DNA from: Schistosoma haematobium
Taxonomy: Eukaryota > Platyhelminthes > Trematoda > Strigeidida > Schistosomatidae
Length of the DNA stretch: 64,000 nt
Direction of reading: 5' to 3'
Assembly (NCBI RefSeq): GCF_000699445.3
Contig: NC_067202.1
Coordinates: 6,092,958 to 6,156,957 of the forward strand
Both the position numbers and the translations under genes were made by a program. This document shows positions 1 to 12,474 of this stretch, piece by piece; positions within the stretch are counted from its first letter, which is position 1, and each line of letters begins with the position of its first letter. Below the pieces are notes generated by a model. The model was given only the letters and a program-made list of their open reading frames with translations, was not told where the DNA came from and made no database searches.

Positions 1-30
1 TATTATTACTATCTAGTGTAATTAATAATT

Positions 31-236
31 ATCAGAAGGGGTTTGTGGAGATTTTAGAATTTTCACAGATTGAAGTCATGAGTCAATTGAAGTTAGACCA
101 CCATGGAAAACCTGGAAGCGCTGGATGGTCGTTTCGTCCTAGTATGGGACTCCTCGGCAATGCACATCCACGATCCCGAAACGGCCGTCCAGTGCTTCCA
201 GGTTTTCCATGGTGATCTAGCTTCAATTTACTCATA
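31..236. mobile_element. H2 hammerhead element, palindromic pair
   Basis: A minus-oriented H2 3' half (about 31-178) runs straight into a plus-oriented H2 3' end (178-236). The two arms (88-133 and 178-234) are near-complementary, so the locus can fold back. On the minus strand the ribozyme region keeps stem II and GAAA, but the conserved CTGAGGA is CCGAGGA, so self-cleavage is probably lost. The family is recognised by the GTCCCATACTAGGAC hairpin and the shared flanking arm. Confidence 0.8.
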
Positions 237-240
237 ATTA

Positions 241-1289
241 ATAATTATTAATATTGAAGAGTAGAGAAGCAGCGACGGACAAATGCAAGTTGTCGAGATA
301 AACGTATTATCTCAATTGATGTGCCGTATAATTTCTAAATGAACAATATCAAGAAATAATAATAATAATAATAATAGGAATAAATTTCGATGTGTACTTT
401 TACAAAACAACCTATCAATAAATGCAAATAGAAGACGATAAAGATGTAAAGGAATTTTTGTAAATACTCAGAATAATTCAATGATGTTGTCTTATTTGGA
501 ATAAACAGTCTATTAAGTTAAACCTTTTCTCTTCTTTCCATGTTTCCCATTTACCATGCAGAAAATATTCTAAGTGAATTTTTATTATTATTTACATAAA
601 ACATAAACAACCAGATCATCTATTAAGCACACTATTCATCATTTCATAAAAAGTGTGCATTTTCATGAGAATGCAAACATACATCTAAACTTTAAGAGAC
701 CTAAATGAAGATACTCCTTTTACCATCATCTTCAAAAATTGAACACCTAAAATAAAGAAACTATGGTGTCTTACTGCTAATGTTTAATCTGTAAATTTCA
801 TTCTTGAATTAAGTAAATTCGACCATCACTAGGATTAGATACGACTCATTATAATATTGATTATTGTTTGGTGACAAATTGATAAAATCAATACTGTTTA
901 TATTCATGTACTCATAATTAACGTATAGTCTGGTGAACATGTTCCTCAAACCAGGTTATCATATCACTTTAAATATGACGAGATGAAAATTTACACGATA
1001 AACAGTAAAGGAGTCGAAAAAATTGTTGTAGCAATGACAATGAGAAAGACGAGTCAGTGTGAATATATTTTGAAGACGTATAATGAAAAAGTGTGTATAA
1101 ATATTGCAATACAAAAGGTATATGAAATGCGCTATTGTGACCGATTCTGAAGCAAATTACCTGATATGTTAGACCACTGATTGCGGTGGTATCAATGAAA
1201 TAGTCAGTATTAAAATAATTATAGATAAATGGCAGTATATAGCGAATAAACTGATGCACATAGTCCATTAGTAGAATACCTTACAAGTC
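241..1289. other. AT-rich intergenic, no gene seen
   Basis: There is a short AAT run near 357-376. The open frame on the minus strand at 969-1268 has no recognisable motif and no splice context, and I do not call it a gene. Confidence 0.5.
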
Positions 1290-1625
1290 ATAAATAACGG
1301 TTCAAGCTGGCCTTTATTTGATTCATTTATACTTGAAGTATTTATCCACCACAAGCAATGAATGAAGGGTTGCAAAAGATCTTGGATTGAACGAATTTAT
1401 ATTTCCCCATCGCTAGATGCCGGCTTAGTGATCTGGATAACAAGCATTAGCATACGAGAACGAAAGTCCTCGGCTCGACTCTACGTGCGGGGTCGTGGAT
1501 GCGTACTGCTGAGGAGTGCCATGTTAATTCGAAACGGCTGTCCGATGCTCTCAGGTTTTTAATGGCAGTCTAACTAAGATCAGTTTGTGATTCCGACTAT
1601 GAAAATACTACAATCTCCACAAATC
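1290..1625 (+). mobile_element. H2 hammerhead element, degenerate copy
   Basis: The order of parts matches other H2 copies: 5' region, tRNA-like segment, then CTGAGGAG near 1509, GAAACGGCTGTC, and the 3' arm ending near CTCCACAAATCC. Stem II is destroyed by substitutions (GTGCC against TTAATTC), so the ribozyme should be dead. The 5' boundary is approximate. Confidence 0.65.
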
Positions 1626-1644
1626 CTCTATACTAATAACAATC

Positions 1645-1760
1645 ATGTGTTCACTGATGGCGAATTTTAAGACGCTACTTCTGAAGTTTTAGTGGGCATT
1701 TGTGACGAGTGGAGTTCATTTCGTGTAGCGTATGACATAGTTATCCACCCCAGGCAAGTT
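1645..1760 (+). mobile_element. H2 element, 5' fragment
   Basis: Resembles the H2 5' region (a conserved 'agttctagtgagaagccgtg'-like stretch and a 'gttatccacc' block). It lies directly after the previous H2 copy, giving a tandem arrangement. It has no ribozyme part. Confidence 0.5.
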
Positions 1761-1769
1761 AATAGTCTA

Positions 1770-2270
1770 ATTTTTCATTCGTTTAGAACTATGTGTTATG
1801 CAAGATTAGACTGACAACGAGCGGCTTATCTGTTAAGGTATATACAACTTTCAACCAATCGATCGAAAATTTGAACCTTCCCCATATCCCATGTACTTCG
1901 ACAATATGACTATCCTTCATCACAAACAGTATGGCTCAATACCAAGTACATTAGCATGTATTCAGTAAACGAATACATATCAAATGTATTTCGTATCAGC
2001 ATCATAATGACACACAGACGCATACTCACACAAAAAAATATGCTACAAAAGTAAACTGTCTCTGTTAACTTGATGGATGATAACAAATAACTAATCAACA
2101 GCTGTTTATTAACCTAAATACTAGATTGATGAACAGAACTCATTCTGAACATTCACCACGATTTACTTCTAAGAATATTTATCCAAAATATTAAGAACAA
2201 AATGAACAATTAAATTAAATTCTTTTTGAGCATTCAAAGGGTTTTCTGCAAACTCATTAAAAGTACTGTA
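1770..2270. other. AT-rich, nothing recognised
   Basis: No convincing gene, tRNA-like box or repeat match. The 62-residue minus-strand frame at 1910-2098 has no identifiable domain. Confidence 0.4.
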
Positions 2271-2277
2271 GAAAATA

Positions 2278-2400
2278 AAGGTCTGGGCACCCGGGCAGTA
2301 TCCCAGCCCTCATATAAATCGAAGGATTTACGTGGCGCATATCTATTTCGTGCCTCCTTGTACCAATGTTTATGTGTTTAAATAAATAAATAATAAATAG
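2278..2400 (+). mobile_element. R retroelement, 3' end
   Basis: The last ~120 bp of the R family: 'ggcacccgggcagtatccc', a block ending 'cctccttgtaccaatgttta', then an AAATA-type tail. It is truncated at the 5' end, as expected for an element copied from its 3' end. Confidence 0.75.
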
Positions 2401-2659
2401 AAAATAAAGGTGCTTAAGTTTCAGTTGACTAACTAATGAACATCACGTTCCACTTCACACTCAATAACAATTTATATACCTACTTGAATCATTACTTAAT
2501 GATATTGTTCTTACTAGAAATATACTTCAAACGCCTTTTATTTTTTACAATGAATATCAAATTTTATTACATTAACTGATCATTTAATGCTAACCCATAG
2601 TTGTAAAATTTTTCTTTTGAAAATGGTCTTCATCACTGATTAACTTCACTTAGAAAATC

Positions 2660-2722
2660 ATGGTATGAAAACTAGAACTGATGTATGTAGTTCTACGTTG
2701 TTACTGACGGACTGACTGACTT
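2660..2722 (+). mobile_element. E non-LTR element, 3' tail fragment
   Basis: Matches the 3' terminus of the E family ('gttctacgttgttactgac' followed by GACTGAC repeats), as in the fuller copies at 5914-6339 and 60936-61620. It is a strongly 5'-truncated insertion. Confidence 0.6.
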
Positions 2723-3755
2723 TTAAAAAAATCAATTTAAAACCATGAAGAAATGATTGACTGTTTTATCCCAGTATGAAACAGTACATATTCACGTAAA
2801 TTATCTTCAGATTGGACAAATATTCACAAACTTTACATGCTAATAAAATCAAGTTATCTGTCTAATCCTAACAACGGATGAAATTCTTCTGAACCAGTTA
2901 AGATGTGACCACTATTAGACTGAATAATTCGACACATGATGCAGTTTTTCTTCCATTTTATGACAGGTAGTTTTGAAAGCAATCAATAGAAAATATCAAA
3001 ATGACTCAATGAAGTAGCTAACGGCGTCAGTCTTATTTAACATAGTATTTGATATGAATATGAATTTAATGGGAGATGGAAAATAAATACAACTAATCTA
3101 TTAAGATCGATCATTGGCTATACGATTCAACCACTTTCAACTATAGTTTCTAATTATCACATAACTTTCAACTAGAATATCTACACCTGTTCATTTAGTT
3201 TACATCAAAAGTTAATGGTTTCATGCATCGATGTCATGTTTTGATTTCCTTATACTACTTATATCTGTTAGCATAAGTAACATACACCATAGTAACACAA
3301 TTGTTATTATGAGATAACCAAAAACTGATATTTGGAAAAAAAAGTCTATATACATCACAGTTATATGTTGAATAGATTATATAGTCAGTTATATACTCTT
3401 AGTTGAATTTATTATTGAAAGAATCAATCAGTAAGAGTTTTTCATCATTCCCTCCCCCATAGATAGTTACCAAGTCTGTGTCACGTGACAAAGATCGATA
3501 ATAGAATATATACATATATATAGGCTGAAGATAATTGGCTAGATTTTGAGAATTCAAATTTTACAGTGTATGTTTACAGAAGAAAACAAAAGAGAAATTT
3601 AAAAAAGAGAAATTCGACATTATTCATTTATTTTGATTATGAAAATTTTAATGTTGTTGAATAGGGAAATAAATGTGAATTGGTTACTGTTTTCTTTTGT
3701 TTTGTTTCTTCTTTTCAATGGGATATGTGAAAATGATCATGAATAAAAAATATAT
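2723..3755. other. AT-rich, no gene seen
   Basis: No gene or dispersed-repeat match recognised. Short TA runs occur near 3505-3522. Confidence 0.4.
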
Positions 3756-3756
3756 A

Positions 3757-4064
3757 TTAGATGGTGGTTGGAAGTAGTCGACAGGAAACCCTGAACCTGG
3801 GTTTCATGCTACTTGGCACTCGTGAGCAAGGTGTACCTGTAATCGTGATGGAACTAGTGCTCCCTGGCGGATTCGATCCTGTATCACACAGCTTCACAGT
3901 CAGAGGCGTTACCACTGAGCTAGCCGTGCCGCGACCGACCTCCTGTGGGACTGAGATGTAATCACAATTGATTGACCACTGGTCGATAGCATTCGATCTT
4001 CAGTAAGAAGGACTTGATACACATGACATTGATCACCACCCAGTGATCAATCAATTGTGAAAAA
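3757..4064 (-). mobile_element. H3 hammerhead element, rearranged copy
   Basis: Read on the minus strand it carries the tRNA-like segment (A-box-like TAGCTCAGTGG, B-box-like GATCGAATCC) and the hammerhead region. The core is damaged: CTCACGA replaces CTGACGA, and the cleavage triplet has become GTT. The 5' portion (about 3980-4060) is inverted relative to the complete copy at 29963-30264, so 'cacaattgattga' near 3962 faces its complement near 4050. Confidence 0.75.
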
Positions 4065-4126
4065 ATATATATATATAAACTAGGCTAAGAATAGAACTCA
4101 TCAATTCATGCATACATGCAGTCAGT

Positions 4127-4574
4127 CAGCAACAACGGAGGATCAGACACATATATGCATCGATCCAAGCTGTCATACCTCATTAGCACAACAAAATGAA
4201 CACCGGATTCATAGAAGTAGTTAATTCAGTGGTGGTAATATATAGAAGAAAGAGTGCATATAAGGATATAGTACAGGAAGAATTAGTTCGTAGAAAGATA
4301 TGAAGCAATTTTAATCTCATAGTTTAAGGGAGGACAGAGTGTATACACCGACGCTATTGTAATCGATTCTGAGCCATGTCACCAAGAGTCTCCAACCATT
4401 GGTTACGATAGTCACGCGGACCCCAATCAAGTAGTCTGCATCTACCAAAATGGCTAAGACTAGAAGTTAATAACTTCAATGACTGATGCCACGTTTTGGT
4501 TTGGCCGCCCCTAACTTTCTTCTAACCATCCCCAACAGTAGTCAGTATTGCGCGTCATGATAGTCGGTGTTCAG
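4127..4574 (-). mobile_element. E non-LTR element, 5'-truncated copy with TSD
   Basis: On the minus strand it begins within the C-terminal coding region and ends in a TGAC-type tail at about 4127. It is bracketed by the 17-bp direct repeat GCATACATGCAGTCAGT at 4110-4126 and 4575-4591, the target site duplication of this insertion. The coding frame is broken. The order of conserved blocks (ggcggccaaaccaaaacgtgg, then the block around the CACTGAC site) matches the copies at 5.9 and 61.2 kb. Confidence 0.8.
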
Positions 4575-4707
4575 GCATACATGCAGTCAGTTATACACAA
4601 TACATTGTATTTTAGATTATATTAGTTTAGTAGTTTACTGCATCTTACAAAAGCCCCATGGTTATAAGTCAAGTACATAAACCTATACTTAGAAAGTTAG
4701 TAGGTAC

Positions 4708-5040
4708 TGTATTTTATAGTTGAATTCATGAGTCGATCTAAACTAGACTACCTTTGTGTTGAGTGGAGACAGTTATCCATCTCAGACAATGGACGAAGGG
4801 TTGCGCAAGATTATGGATCGATTCAAGTTAGATATTAACACCATTAGATGATAGCTCAGTGGTCTAGAAGTTAAATGTTTGCGTCGCTCATGCGGGATCG
4901 TAGATGAGCACTGTTGAGGAGTCCCGTACTAGAACGAGACGGCCGTCCAGCGCTTTCAGATATTCAATGGTAGTCTAGCTTAGATCGATTCATAAATTTA
5001 ACTATTAAAGTTACTACAATCTTCACAAATCTCCATTCTG
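4708..5040 (+). mobile_element. H2 hammerhead element with terminal inverted repeats
   Basis: The left end (4715-4755) is the inverted complement of the right end (4960-5010), so the copy has terminal inverted repeats of about 45 bp. Between them lie the tRNA-like segment ('gctcagtggtctagaagtta') and the ribozyme region at 4908-4955. The core is mutated (TTGAGGA, and GAGA for GAAA). The B-box region is partly deleted. Confidence 0.75.
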
Positions 5041-5197
5041 AAAATACTGATTTGAAAATTTAAGTGAGTTAAACGTCAAGGCACAAAATGTCAGAAACTT
5101 ATATTGTGATTCAATGTTAGAAAAAAATAGCAGTGAAAATACGGTAAGCAGGACATATGAATGATTTTTTTCACCCGTGTAAATACATTTACACATT

Positions 5198-5300
5198 CAC
5201 AATTGATTGATCACTGGGTGGTGATCAATGTCATGCTTGTCTAGTCCTTATTAGTGCAGATCGAATGCTATCGATCATGTTGCAATGTGGCCACCAGTCT
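5198..5300 (-). mobile_element. H3 element, 5' fragment
   Basis: Nearly identical to positions 30170-30264 of the complete H3 copy, from 'cacaattgattgatcactg' to 'atgttgcaatgtggc'. Only the 5' leader is present, without the tRNA-like or ribozyme parts. Confidence 0.75.
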
Positions 5301-5309
5301 AGGTGACTC

Positions 5310-5902
5310 GACACTGCGTGCACTATATAACAGCCACCAGTCATATCAAAACTGAAATGTTAAATTATTTAACACTTTCCCAATTATTTTTATATTTGCT
5401 TCAAAATTTTATGTAGATGTCAAATTAAAGATCATTAAAGTGAATTAATGGATCAAGGGGGGTCAAAGAGACTTTTATAAAATACACCTTAAAAAGAGAG
5501 AATATTTGGTACATAGAAAAGATTGGTAATAGTTTGTGGCTTTATATAAAACAAACCCAATTTTCTTATGGTTTTTATAATATTTACTGGATCTGTTTAA
5601 AATAACACGACAACAATAACAGTAGTATGAATCGTTTCTATGTAGATTTAAATTAATCGGGACTTTTAAAAGTCAACGTTTTCTTTCCCATTTTGTTTAT
5701 ATTTGTGTTTCTAGATCATATGACACTATATTTTATTGATTAAATATTCCCCATATCATCATCATCATTATCATTATCAATATAAATATATACACTCTTT
5801 AAGTTATGAAACCAAGATTTCAGTCAGTTTTTTCTTCATTTTTCAGTTCAAATGTATCTGCAAACAGCTAAAAAAATAAATGAGAACTGATGATCTCTTT
5901 TA
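5310..5902. other. AT-rich, no gene seen
   Basis: Contains a short ATC run near 5757-5775. No coding or repeat signal recognised. Confidence 0.4.
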
Positions 5903-5913
5903 GAATTCATTGA

Positions 5914-6339
5914 GGCGGCCAGACCAAAACATGGCACAAGTCCATAAAGTCACTGACAAGTGGACTGAGTCATGTTAGTAGGTGTAGACTACTTGGTTGG
6001 GGACCACAAGATGATAGCAACCGATTGTTAGAGACCCTGAATGACATGGCTCAAAATCGTTTGCAATGGCACAGGTGCATCCACTCTTAATGTTCTCCCA
6101 AATTCTAATCTTATGAATTCTTCATGTCCTTTATTTGCTTTCCAAATTTATTTCACTGGATTATACTCCTTGAATAACATCTTTAAACTCTAATGTTTCC
6201 GATTACTGCTTATACTTTTACTACCTCTATCACTATGGGATTTGAATCGACAACTGTATCTGTGTGCTAATGTGGTATGGCAACTCGAACTGATGTACGT
6301 ACGTACGAAGTTCTACGTTGTTACTGACTGATTGACTGA
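5914..6339 (+). mobile_element. E non-LTR element, 5'-truncated, with TSD
   Basis: Starts at 'ggcggccagaccaaaacatg' (C-terminal retrotransposon coding remnant, frame GGQTKTWHK) and ends in TGACTGATTGACTGA. The 11-bp repeat GAATTCATTGA at 5903-5913 and 6340-6350 is the target duplication. The 3' UTR includes the ACGTACGTACG motif shared with the 61-kb copy. No intact protein remains. Confidence 0.8.
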
Positions 6340-6689
6340 GAATTCATTGAAGTTAACATATCTCTTTCAAAAAAACAAACTCTTCATACTTGTTTAATAG
6401 AACAACATATAGTATACGTGTGATTTCACAATTCTAATCTGTATTGTAACCTTGAATTAACTGAGAGCAACTTCTGTCGGGTCTTGTACATTTATATAAA
6501 GTTACGACTTGACAATCTAGCTAATTGAGTTACAGAAAATATATTACATAATTAAGTGCACCTCTTTACTTATTACAACATTGATAGCACTAATAAATTG
6601 TTAGATACAATTCAACTAGTAAATAGCATAGAATAATTAAAATCAACTTTAGAATGCTAGTTTATGATAATTGAAATGTTTGATTTATA

Positions 6690-7015
6690 AGGAAGAGAAG
6701 CTATGACCAATGGAGTTAAATCATGTTAGGCTTTAGACAGGTATGATCAATGCCAATGGATGATGATCATATAATATCGCAAATCAATTGAAGTTAGAAA
6801 TGTAAATCAGTGAATTCTAACTCAATGAATAAGGATTAAGCGCTCATTGATGTGCCTAAACGTTAGAAGTCCAATGTTTAGTGGATATTCACGACTGAAA
6901 AGTTCCGTACTATGACGAAACACTTACTCCCTAGTTTTCCGTGGTTATCTATTTGACTAACATCAATTCATAATCTAAGCTGAAAAATCGAACAATACCC
7001 ATAGATCTTGTTCAG
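6690..7015 (+). mobile_element. H2 element, heavily decayed
   Basis: The order of blocks follows H2: 'gaagctatgaccaatggagt', 'caattgaagttaga', a tRNA-like remnant 'ggattaagcgctc', and 'gttccgtactatgacgaaac'. The ribozyme core is unrecognisable upstream of GACGAAAC. Confidence 0.5.
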
Positions 7016-7019
7016 TAAT

Positions 7020-9760
7020 AAGGCTGAAATTGTTTTAAAAGGAATGCGAATGAAGAAAAAAAACAAAATCGATGATTAATGGAACATATACTAATTTATT
7101 ACATTTCCTAATATTTAAGTGAAGACGACCGTTTACATATATGAACCTAAGGATTCACATAAGACTATTATTAACACCTTATCTTTTAAAAAGTAGAGAA
7201 ATAAAATTAATCAAGGGAAATAAAGAAAAATACAAATATATATCGTGACTACAATAACATTGTCACACATCGAACTATCATGGTCGATAAAAAAATGGAG
7301 AAAAATACAATGGCCACGAATTAGTAGAATATCAAATATCTTGGAAACAAATAAATTTCGAGCAGTGATAACATGTTCAAAGCTTTGATGAAAAATAGCT
7401 GATTTTGGAATCATAAACTATTAAATAGTTAACCAATTCAACAGTCAATAAGTAACGTGTTTACCACGAGACTTGAATATTTTAAGTTTGATCGCTGACA
7501 GGATTGTCAGTTAGTCAGTACTCATTGGTCTAGGATGGTAACTATCTTTACAATGGATAAGCTTAACATACCTCCTAATGAAAAATATTTTAAAAAAAAA
7601 CAGATGCATATCCATCACTGTCATTGACTTTAAGTCATGTTAGCCAAGTATATATTTAATGATCGATTTCTTGTATCTCGAGCATCTTACAGCCAAGAAG
7701 CTTAAACTACAACGTAATCAATTGAGAACAAAAGTTTCTCAATTTTATGGATTAATATCTTTTAATATCCTTAGAGAAACAAGGCCACTTGGAGTATACT
7801 TGTTCTTTGTCAAATATTTCCGTACCACAATAGCTTTTATAAAGTACTTCAGCATACTTCAAAGTAACAGTGTAGGCATCGAGGCTCCGATGGAATACCG
7901 AACAATGACAATTGATGTATATCCCGAAAATACTCATCAAGTTTGTCTATGAGAATCAATGTAGTAACACTACATATTTCATTTATGGTTCATAAATAGT
8001 GTAACAAAATCAAAAAGTGACCAGAAAAATAATCGGAACAAAACTAAGAATAGATATGCCTGCATAGAAGTTGAAGAATACATCAAAGGAAAAAAACTAC
8101 GAGAACATAAATGTAATACCAGATAGTTTGTTTTGTCAATGTAAAATCCAAGTAAAATGAGATGACTACCCAAAACAAAGTGATGACATATCATGGAACA
8201 GAAAAGGGAACGTAGTATGATAATTACAATAAAAGTCTCGATATAAACCTTGTGAATGAGAGTAAAACGTAGAGAGATTTTATTTCTTTTAAAAAGGCAC
8301 CTTACTATTTATTTAATAGACATAAAAAAAACCATAACACGATGACCACTCGCTTCGATCTTAAATTATGTATAATTCAACCCTCAACTACCTAATGGTG
8401 TGCTTTTTGAAATTTCAGACAACAGATACAAAGCTGACATAACCATCTGTGATTGAATAAACCTATCATTGTTTCACTTGTTCCAGGTCAACACTGATAT
8501 CAGAGAAGTGCTCAATAAAAAACCGCTGAGATTTTACAAATAAAATACGACCAAAACATTTGAACTAGTGATCTAAACTCACCTTACTAATTAAATAACG
8601 AGATTAATTCTATATAAATATACTATCTGATCATTAATTCTAATATCGTATATACCGTTACCAAGATCCTTAAAGCTCTCTCTATAATTCCGATAAAATA
8701 CATAAGATTACTAAGATTAGTTTGACAAGCTGTAGCTTTACATCAACTTATTTACAAACCAGACAGCGCAGTGCATTCAATGAAGCTATGAATATAACAA
8801 AGCTTATGAATATTGAAAATCCCAGAAGACATTCGATGTTAAAACCAACTATAGTCTCCTAATGTCGGAAAAACTGTTTAACAAAAAAAAACCCAATACA
8901 AATCATCTTAGAATCAATCATAATACTTGGAAAAGAAAATTATTCAGGAAGAATAGTGTGTAATTGGTGGAAATATACAACCTAAAAGTAATCTTTCACA
9001 TTTCCCTACACTGAACAATTTAAAACTTCTATATTGTTGGTGTAACTTAAATTTATATAGACTAACCTATGGATGATAATATATCGGTCATATTCTATCC
9101 ATCCAATTCCGACTAAGATACATCAGTTTAAAAGTAAAATAAAATGAGTATTTTTTATGGTGTGTATTAGTAAATGACTGAAAGAAAAAAGCCAAATGAA
9201 AGTTTACTCAGATCTATGCCCATAATGATGTTGTCACTGTGTGTTATATACCTTGGAAGCTGATGGATGATTTCTCTGGTTTACTGTTGAGATGAGTAAC
9301 ACAACTTGCAACTAGGACTCTCTCTTTCTATTTATCTTTAGATATTAATTGTTTGTCGAATGACACTATTTTCTATAAATAAGCACAATGTCATTTTATA
9401 ATTTATCAGCATACAATTTATAAAGTACATGGGAATTGTTACAACTTAACACAATAAGGAGATAAAGTACATATCTGTGTGGTTTTGCAGCGTGTTTTAT
9501 TTTTCAATGTTCAATATACATGAAGTATCGAGCATTTTCAGGCATTTTTTATTCGTCTACTTATTTGAGTAAATACTGTATATAAGAGCATAAATTTCAC
9601 TGAAAACGTCATCATTACAAGCTATAACTTTCACTCTATTTACTTTTTTTATTCTCATTTGGAATGTTGGTATGCGTGTTCATAAACTTTAATATGTAAC
9701 AATCACCTACTAAGTAAATGGCAAAATGTTTGAACTTGACGTGATTTTAACATGTAAACA
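7020..9760. other. Long AT-rich stretch without recognised repeats
   Basis: Unlike most of the window, this 2.7-kb stretch carries no recognisable copy of the repeat families. Two short overlapping open frames (7659-7952 plus, 7752-7940 minus) lack domains. Since the candidate exon lies immediately beyond, this may be intron or downstream gene sequence of a minus-strand gene (inference). Confidence 0.45.
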
Positions 9761-9804
9761 TCAATATAAATAAATACTATAACAATAAAACAATTTGAAC
9801 TCAC

Positions 9805-10408
9805 CATGAACTGAATTCTTCCCACTAGTCGTTGTTGTTATCGTTGTTTGAGATTGATTCAAAAGTTCCGAAAGATAAGCAGACATTGATGAGATTTGCT
9901 GTTGTGATTGTTTTAAACTAGACTGTTGTTGTTGAAATGGTTGATGTCCTATTGAATCTTCACATAATTTTGTATTTATAATTGTTCCATTACTTGTTTG
10001 TTGTTGTATTTGATGTGTTGTATTGTTATTAACAAGTAAACTAGATTGTGTTAAATGAGGTTTTAATAAACCAAGTAATGTATATGGTGTAACAGGTGGT
10101 ATCCATAATGGTGATTTACATTGTGAATTATCATCTGTTAAATTTACACGAGTTTGACGATTCAAATCCACATCGTTATTACTGTTATTATTATTATTAT
10201 TATTATTTAATAAACCATTTGTTGTTTGGGTTAAATTCATTTCAAGAAAAGAGGACGGAACAGTATTTCCCATAATTAGATCAGTATTAGAATGAGTAAT
10301 ATTTGATCTGTCTGTTAATAATAATAATGATGATGATGATGACGATAGAAATTGTGATTGCATTGAATAATGATGACTCATGACACACAACAACACACCA
10401 CAATTAAA
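9805..10408 (-). CDS. Candidate internal or 5' exon, Asn/Gln/Ser-rich protein
   Basis: Function unknown. On the minus strand the frame is open from after a TAA near 10447 down to 9761. It reads homopolymer-rich protein: a Ser6 run then Leu4, an Asn8 run, several Gln runs and Thr4, with non-repetitive stretches such as CKSPLWIPPVTPYTLLGLL between them. The exon probably ends at 9805, where ATG is followed by the strong donor GTGAGTTC (9804-9797); readthrough to the stop at 9761 changes character to intron-like residues. A possible acceptor is the AG at 9 o'clock of 'aaaccacag', giving a first exon base at 10408. An in-frame ATG lies at 10381-10379 (MSHHYSMQSQ), so this could instead be a first coding exon. 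Low-complexity Asn/Gln tracts are common in flatworm regulatory proteins, but no DNA-binding or other domain is visible. No partner exon was identified. The alternative is a chance open frame in AAT-rich DNA, though the mixed composition and clean donor argue against that. Confidence 0.45.
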
Positions 10409-10411
10409 CTG

Positions 10412-11310
10412 TGGTTTAGTACCATATGTTCTAATATTATATTATAAACCTGGATTAGTAATAATAATAATAATGTTTATTGTTTGTTTGTTCTTTCCAT
10501 GAATCCAAATGAATATTGCATAACGTGCGCTTAAGTTTAAACTGTTGACAACTGTACAACTAACCATACACACATATATATATAAGACCAAATAAATGAC
10601 CTAAATTTTGCCAAGGCTAAGTAAATTAGATGGTTTTTTTTTTGTAATTTTGACAACCAATCCAGACATCAACTCAAAAGCATGACATGTATACACATTT
10701 AGTGCTGCTAATTCAATGGTCTCATTATACATATATATATAAACATGTCGATAATAAGTGTGTCTACTAAACTACCTTTGCTTAGAGTTTAAATATAGTT
10801 CCATTTATAACTGTGTGTTCATTCTTTAATTTCGTAAACAATTCCACTTACCACAGTATATATATGTATGTATGTATATATATAGATAGATACAAACAAA
10901 CACATTTAGCACACGTGCCACAAACTTACATTGGATATATCCAGGCTCCCACAATTTTTTGTTGTTGTTGTTGTTGAATTTAACCAATCATTTTTTCACC
11001 CGCTTAACCAATCCAATCATATCCACCCCCGAATAGTTTTAATGGGCTGAGCAGATATCTGGTCTGAAGTTATTTGACCTTCGGAAAGTTTCATGATTGG
11101 GCAAGTAAAATGACTAGTCAAGGATATTAATTAATTGTCTTATAGTTCATAAAGTGTATAAGAAAATGCTTTTAACGTGTATGTTGGGATGTATTTTTTT
11201 TTGGTTGGGGATACAACATGGAATTCCCCTGCAATAACAGTGAATGAAATTAAGATAGGAACCATTGAGGGTTAAAAAAAAAATAATAATAATAACATTT
11301 CTAAAAGAAA
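10412..11310. other. AT-rich with simple repeats
   Basis: Contains AAT (10461-10473), TA (10723-10741 and 10857-10885) and GTT (10961-10975) runs. If the exon is real, this is probably its upstream intron or promoter region. No core promoter could be assigned. Confidence 0.4.
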
Positions 11311-11312
11311 TA

Positions 11313-11805
11313 TTGGTTTGTATTTATTTATTTATTATGTATTTTAACACATAGATATTGGTACAAGGAGGCATCAAATATATATGCGCCACACAAATCT
11401 CATTCGATATATGTGAGGGCTGTGATACTGCCCGGGTGTCCGAACCGAAATAAGTGGTTTTCTTAGGGGGCCACACCCCGAGCCTTCGACCTGGAGGTCT
11501 GATCCACAAGGTAGTGAGCATCGTAGGGAGATGCAGTCCCATGGAAGCCGGTGACCAACAACTGGTTCATACGCTATTTTTTCCCTCAAAGTACTGGAGC
11601 CCATGTGCACCATTGGTTTGGAATCCGGTTAAAGCGCCGGACATTCGATTTTCGTCCTCTCAATTCTGTAAACAACATCCCCGCCACGAGAAGGTATTGA
11701 GTAGGACTTCCGTGGCAGAGGCTATATACGCGTGGCCATGTGAAAGCATTTCGAGAAGGAGAGCGGACTATCCCAACTCTCGACCGTACCAGGGCTTGAC
11801 TTATT
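11313..11805 (-). mobile_element. R retroelement, near full length
   Basis: On the minus strand it runs from 'gccctggtacggtcgagag' (about 11797) to the AAATA-type tail at 11313-11335. Its GC content is clearly higher than the flanks. Frames within it on both strands (11324-11879) are broken shadows. The middle shows a deletion relative to the copies at 22.4 and 46.7 kb, missing part of the 'ccaactcccctaggtgg' section. Confidence 0.8.
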
Positions 11806-11819
11806 TTTCGATTCATCTG

Positions 11820-12470
11820 AAACTTTCTACATGTCATTGTAAATTATTACATATTAGTAACAATAGAGTAGGAAGTTAGAAACTTCAACCCATCTAGATT
11901 CCAATAAATTTCACCACATTCAGTATAAGGACTAGTGAAATTGTTGTTAGCTTAATTTTAGCTTAATTTTATGGCACACTAATCATATATCTTATTCAAT
12001 TCTAATATCTGAATCGGAATTCAGAGAACTACAAAAATCCTTGATTCTATGAAGATTTAGATTAACAGGATCAAACTAAAACAAAGAAGACGGTTAACTT
12101 CTAGGACATCGTATCTTCATTTGTAGAAACTGAAATAATATAAGAAAAAATCTTACAAATAAAGTGGAAATACTTAGATACTAGTCTAAAGATGTATTCT
12201 GTAAATGATTTAGTTATTTGTCATAGAGTAGCATAAATTGGGAAACCACTGTAATGTACGGAAGACTAAACAGCTAACACAAAATTCATGTAATTAATTC
12301 CGCGATATTCATTAATGACTTCACATTGGGATCTCGAATCCAAAGATTTGGATTCCGCTGTTAGCAAAATATCATTAAGCTATTGCATTCTGATCCAGTC
12401 GGTCTACAGTTCAACTTCAGTCTCTTTATGGTATAATGTGGTGCTTATCGGTCAATTAGGCTGTGAATTT
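11820..12470. other. AT-rich, no gene seen
   Basis: No gene or repeat family recognised. Confidence 0.4.
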
Positions 12471-12474
12471 TCTT

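Noticed and set aside
11374..11879. Overlapping open frames on both strands at 11.3-11.9 kb
   Set aside because: They lie within a GC-richer R element and do not persist in the other R copies.
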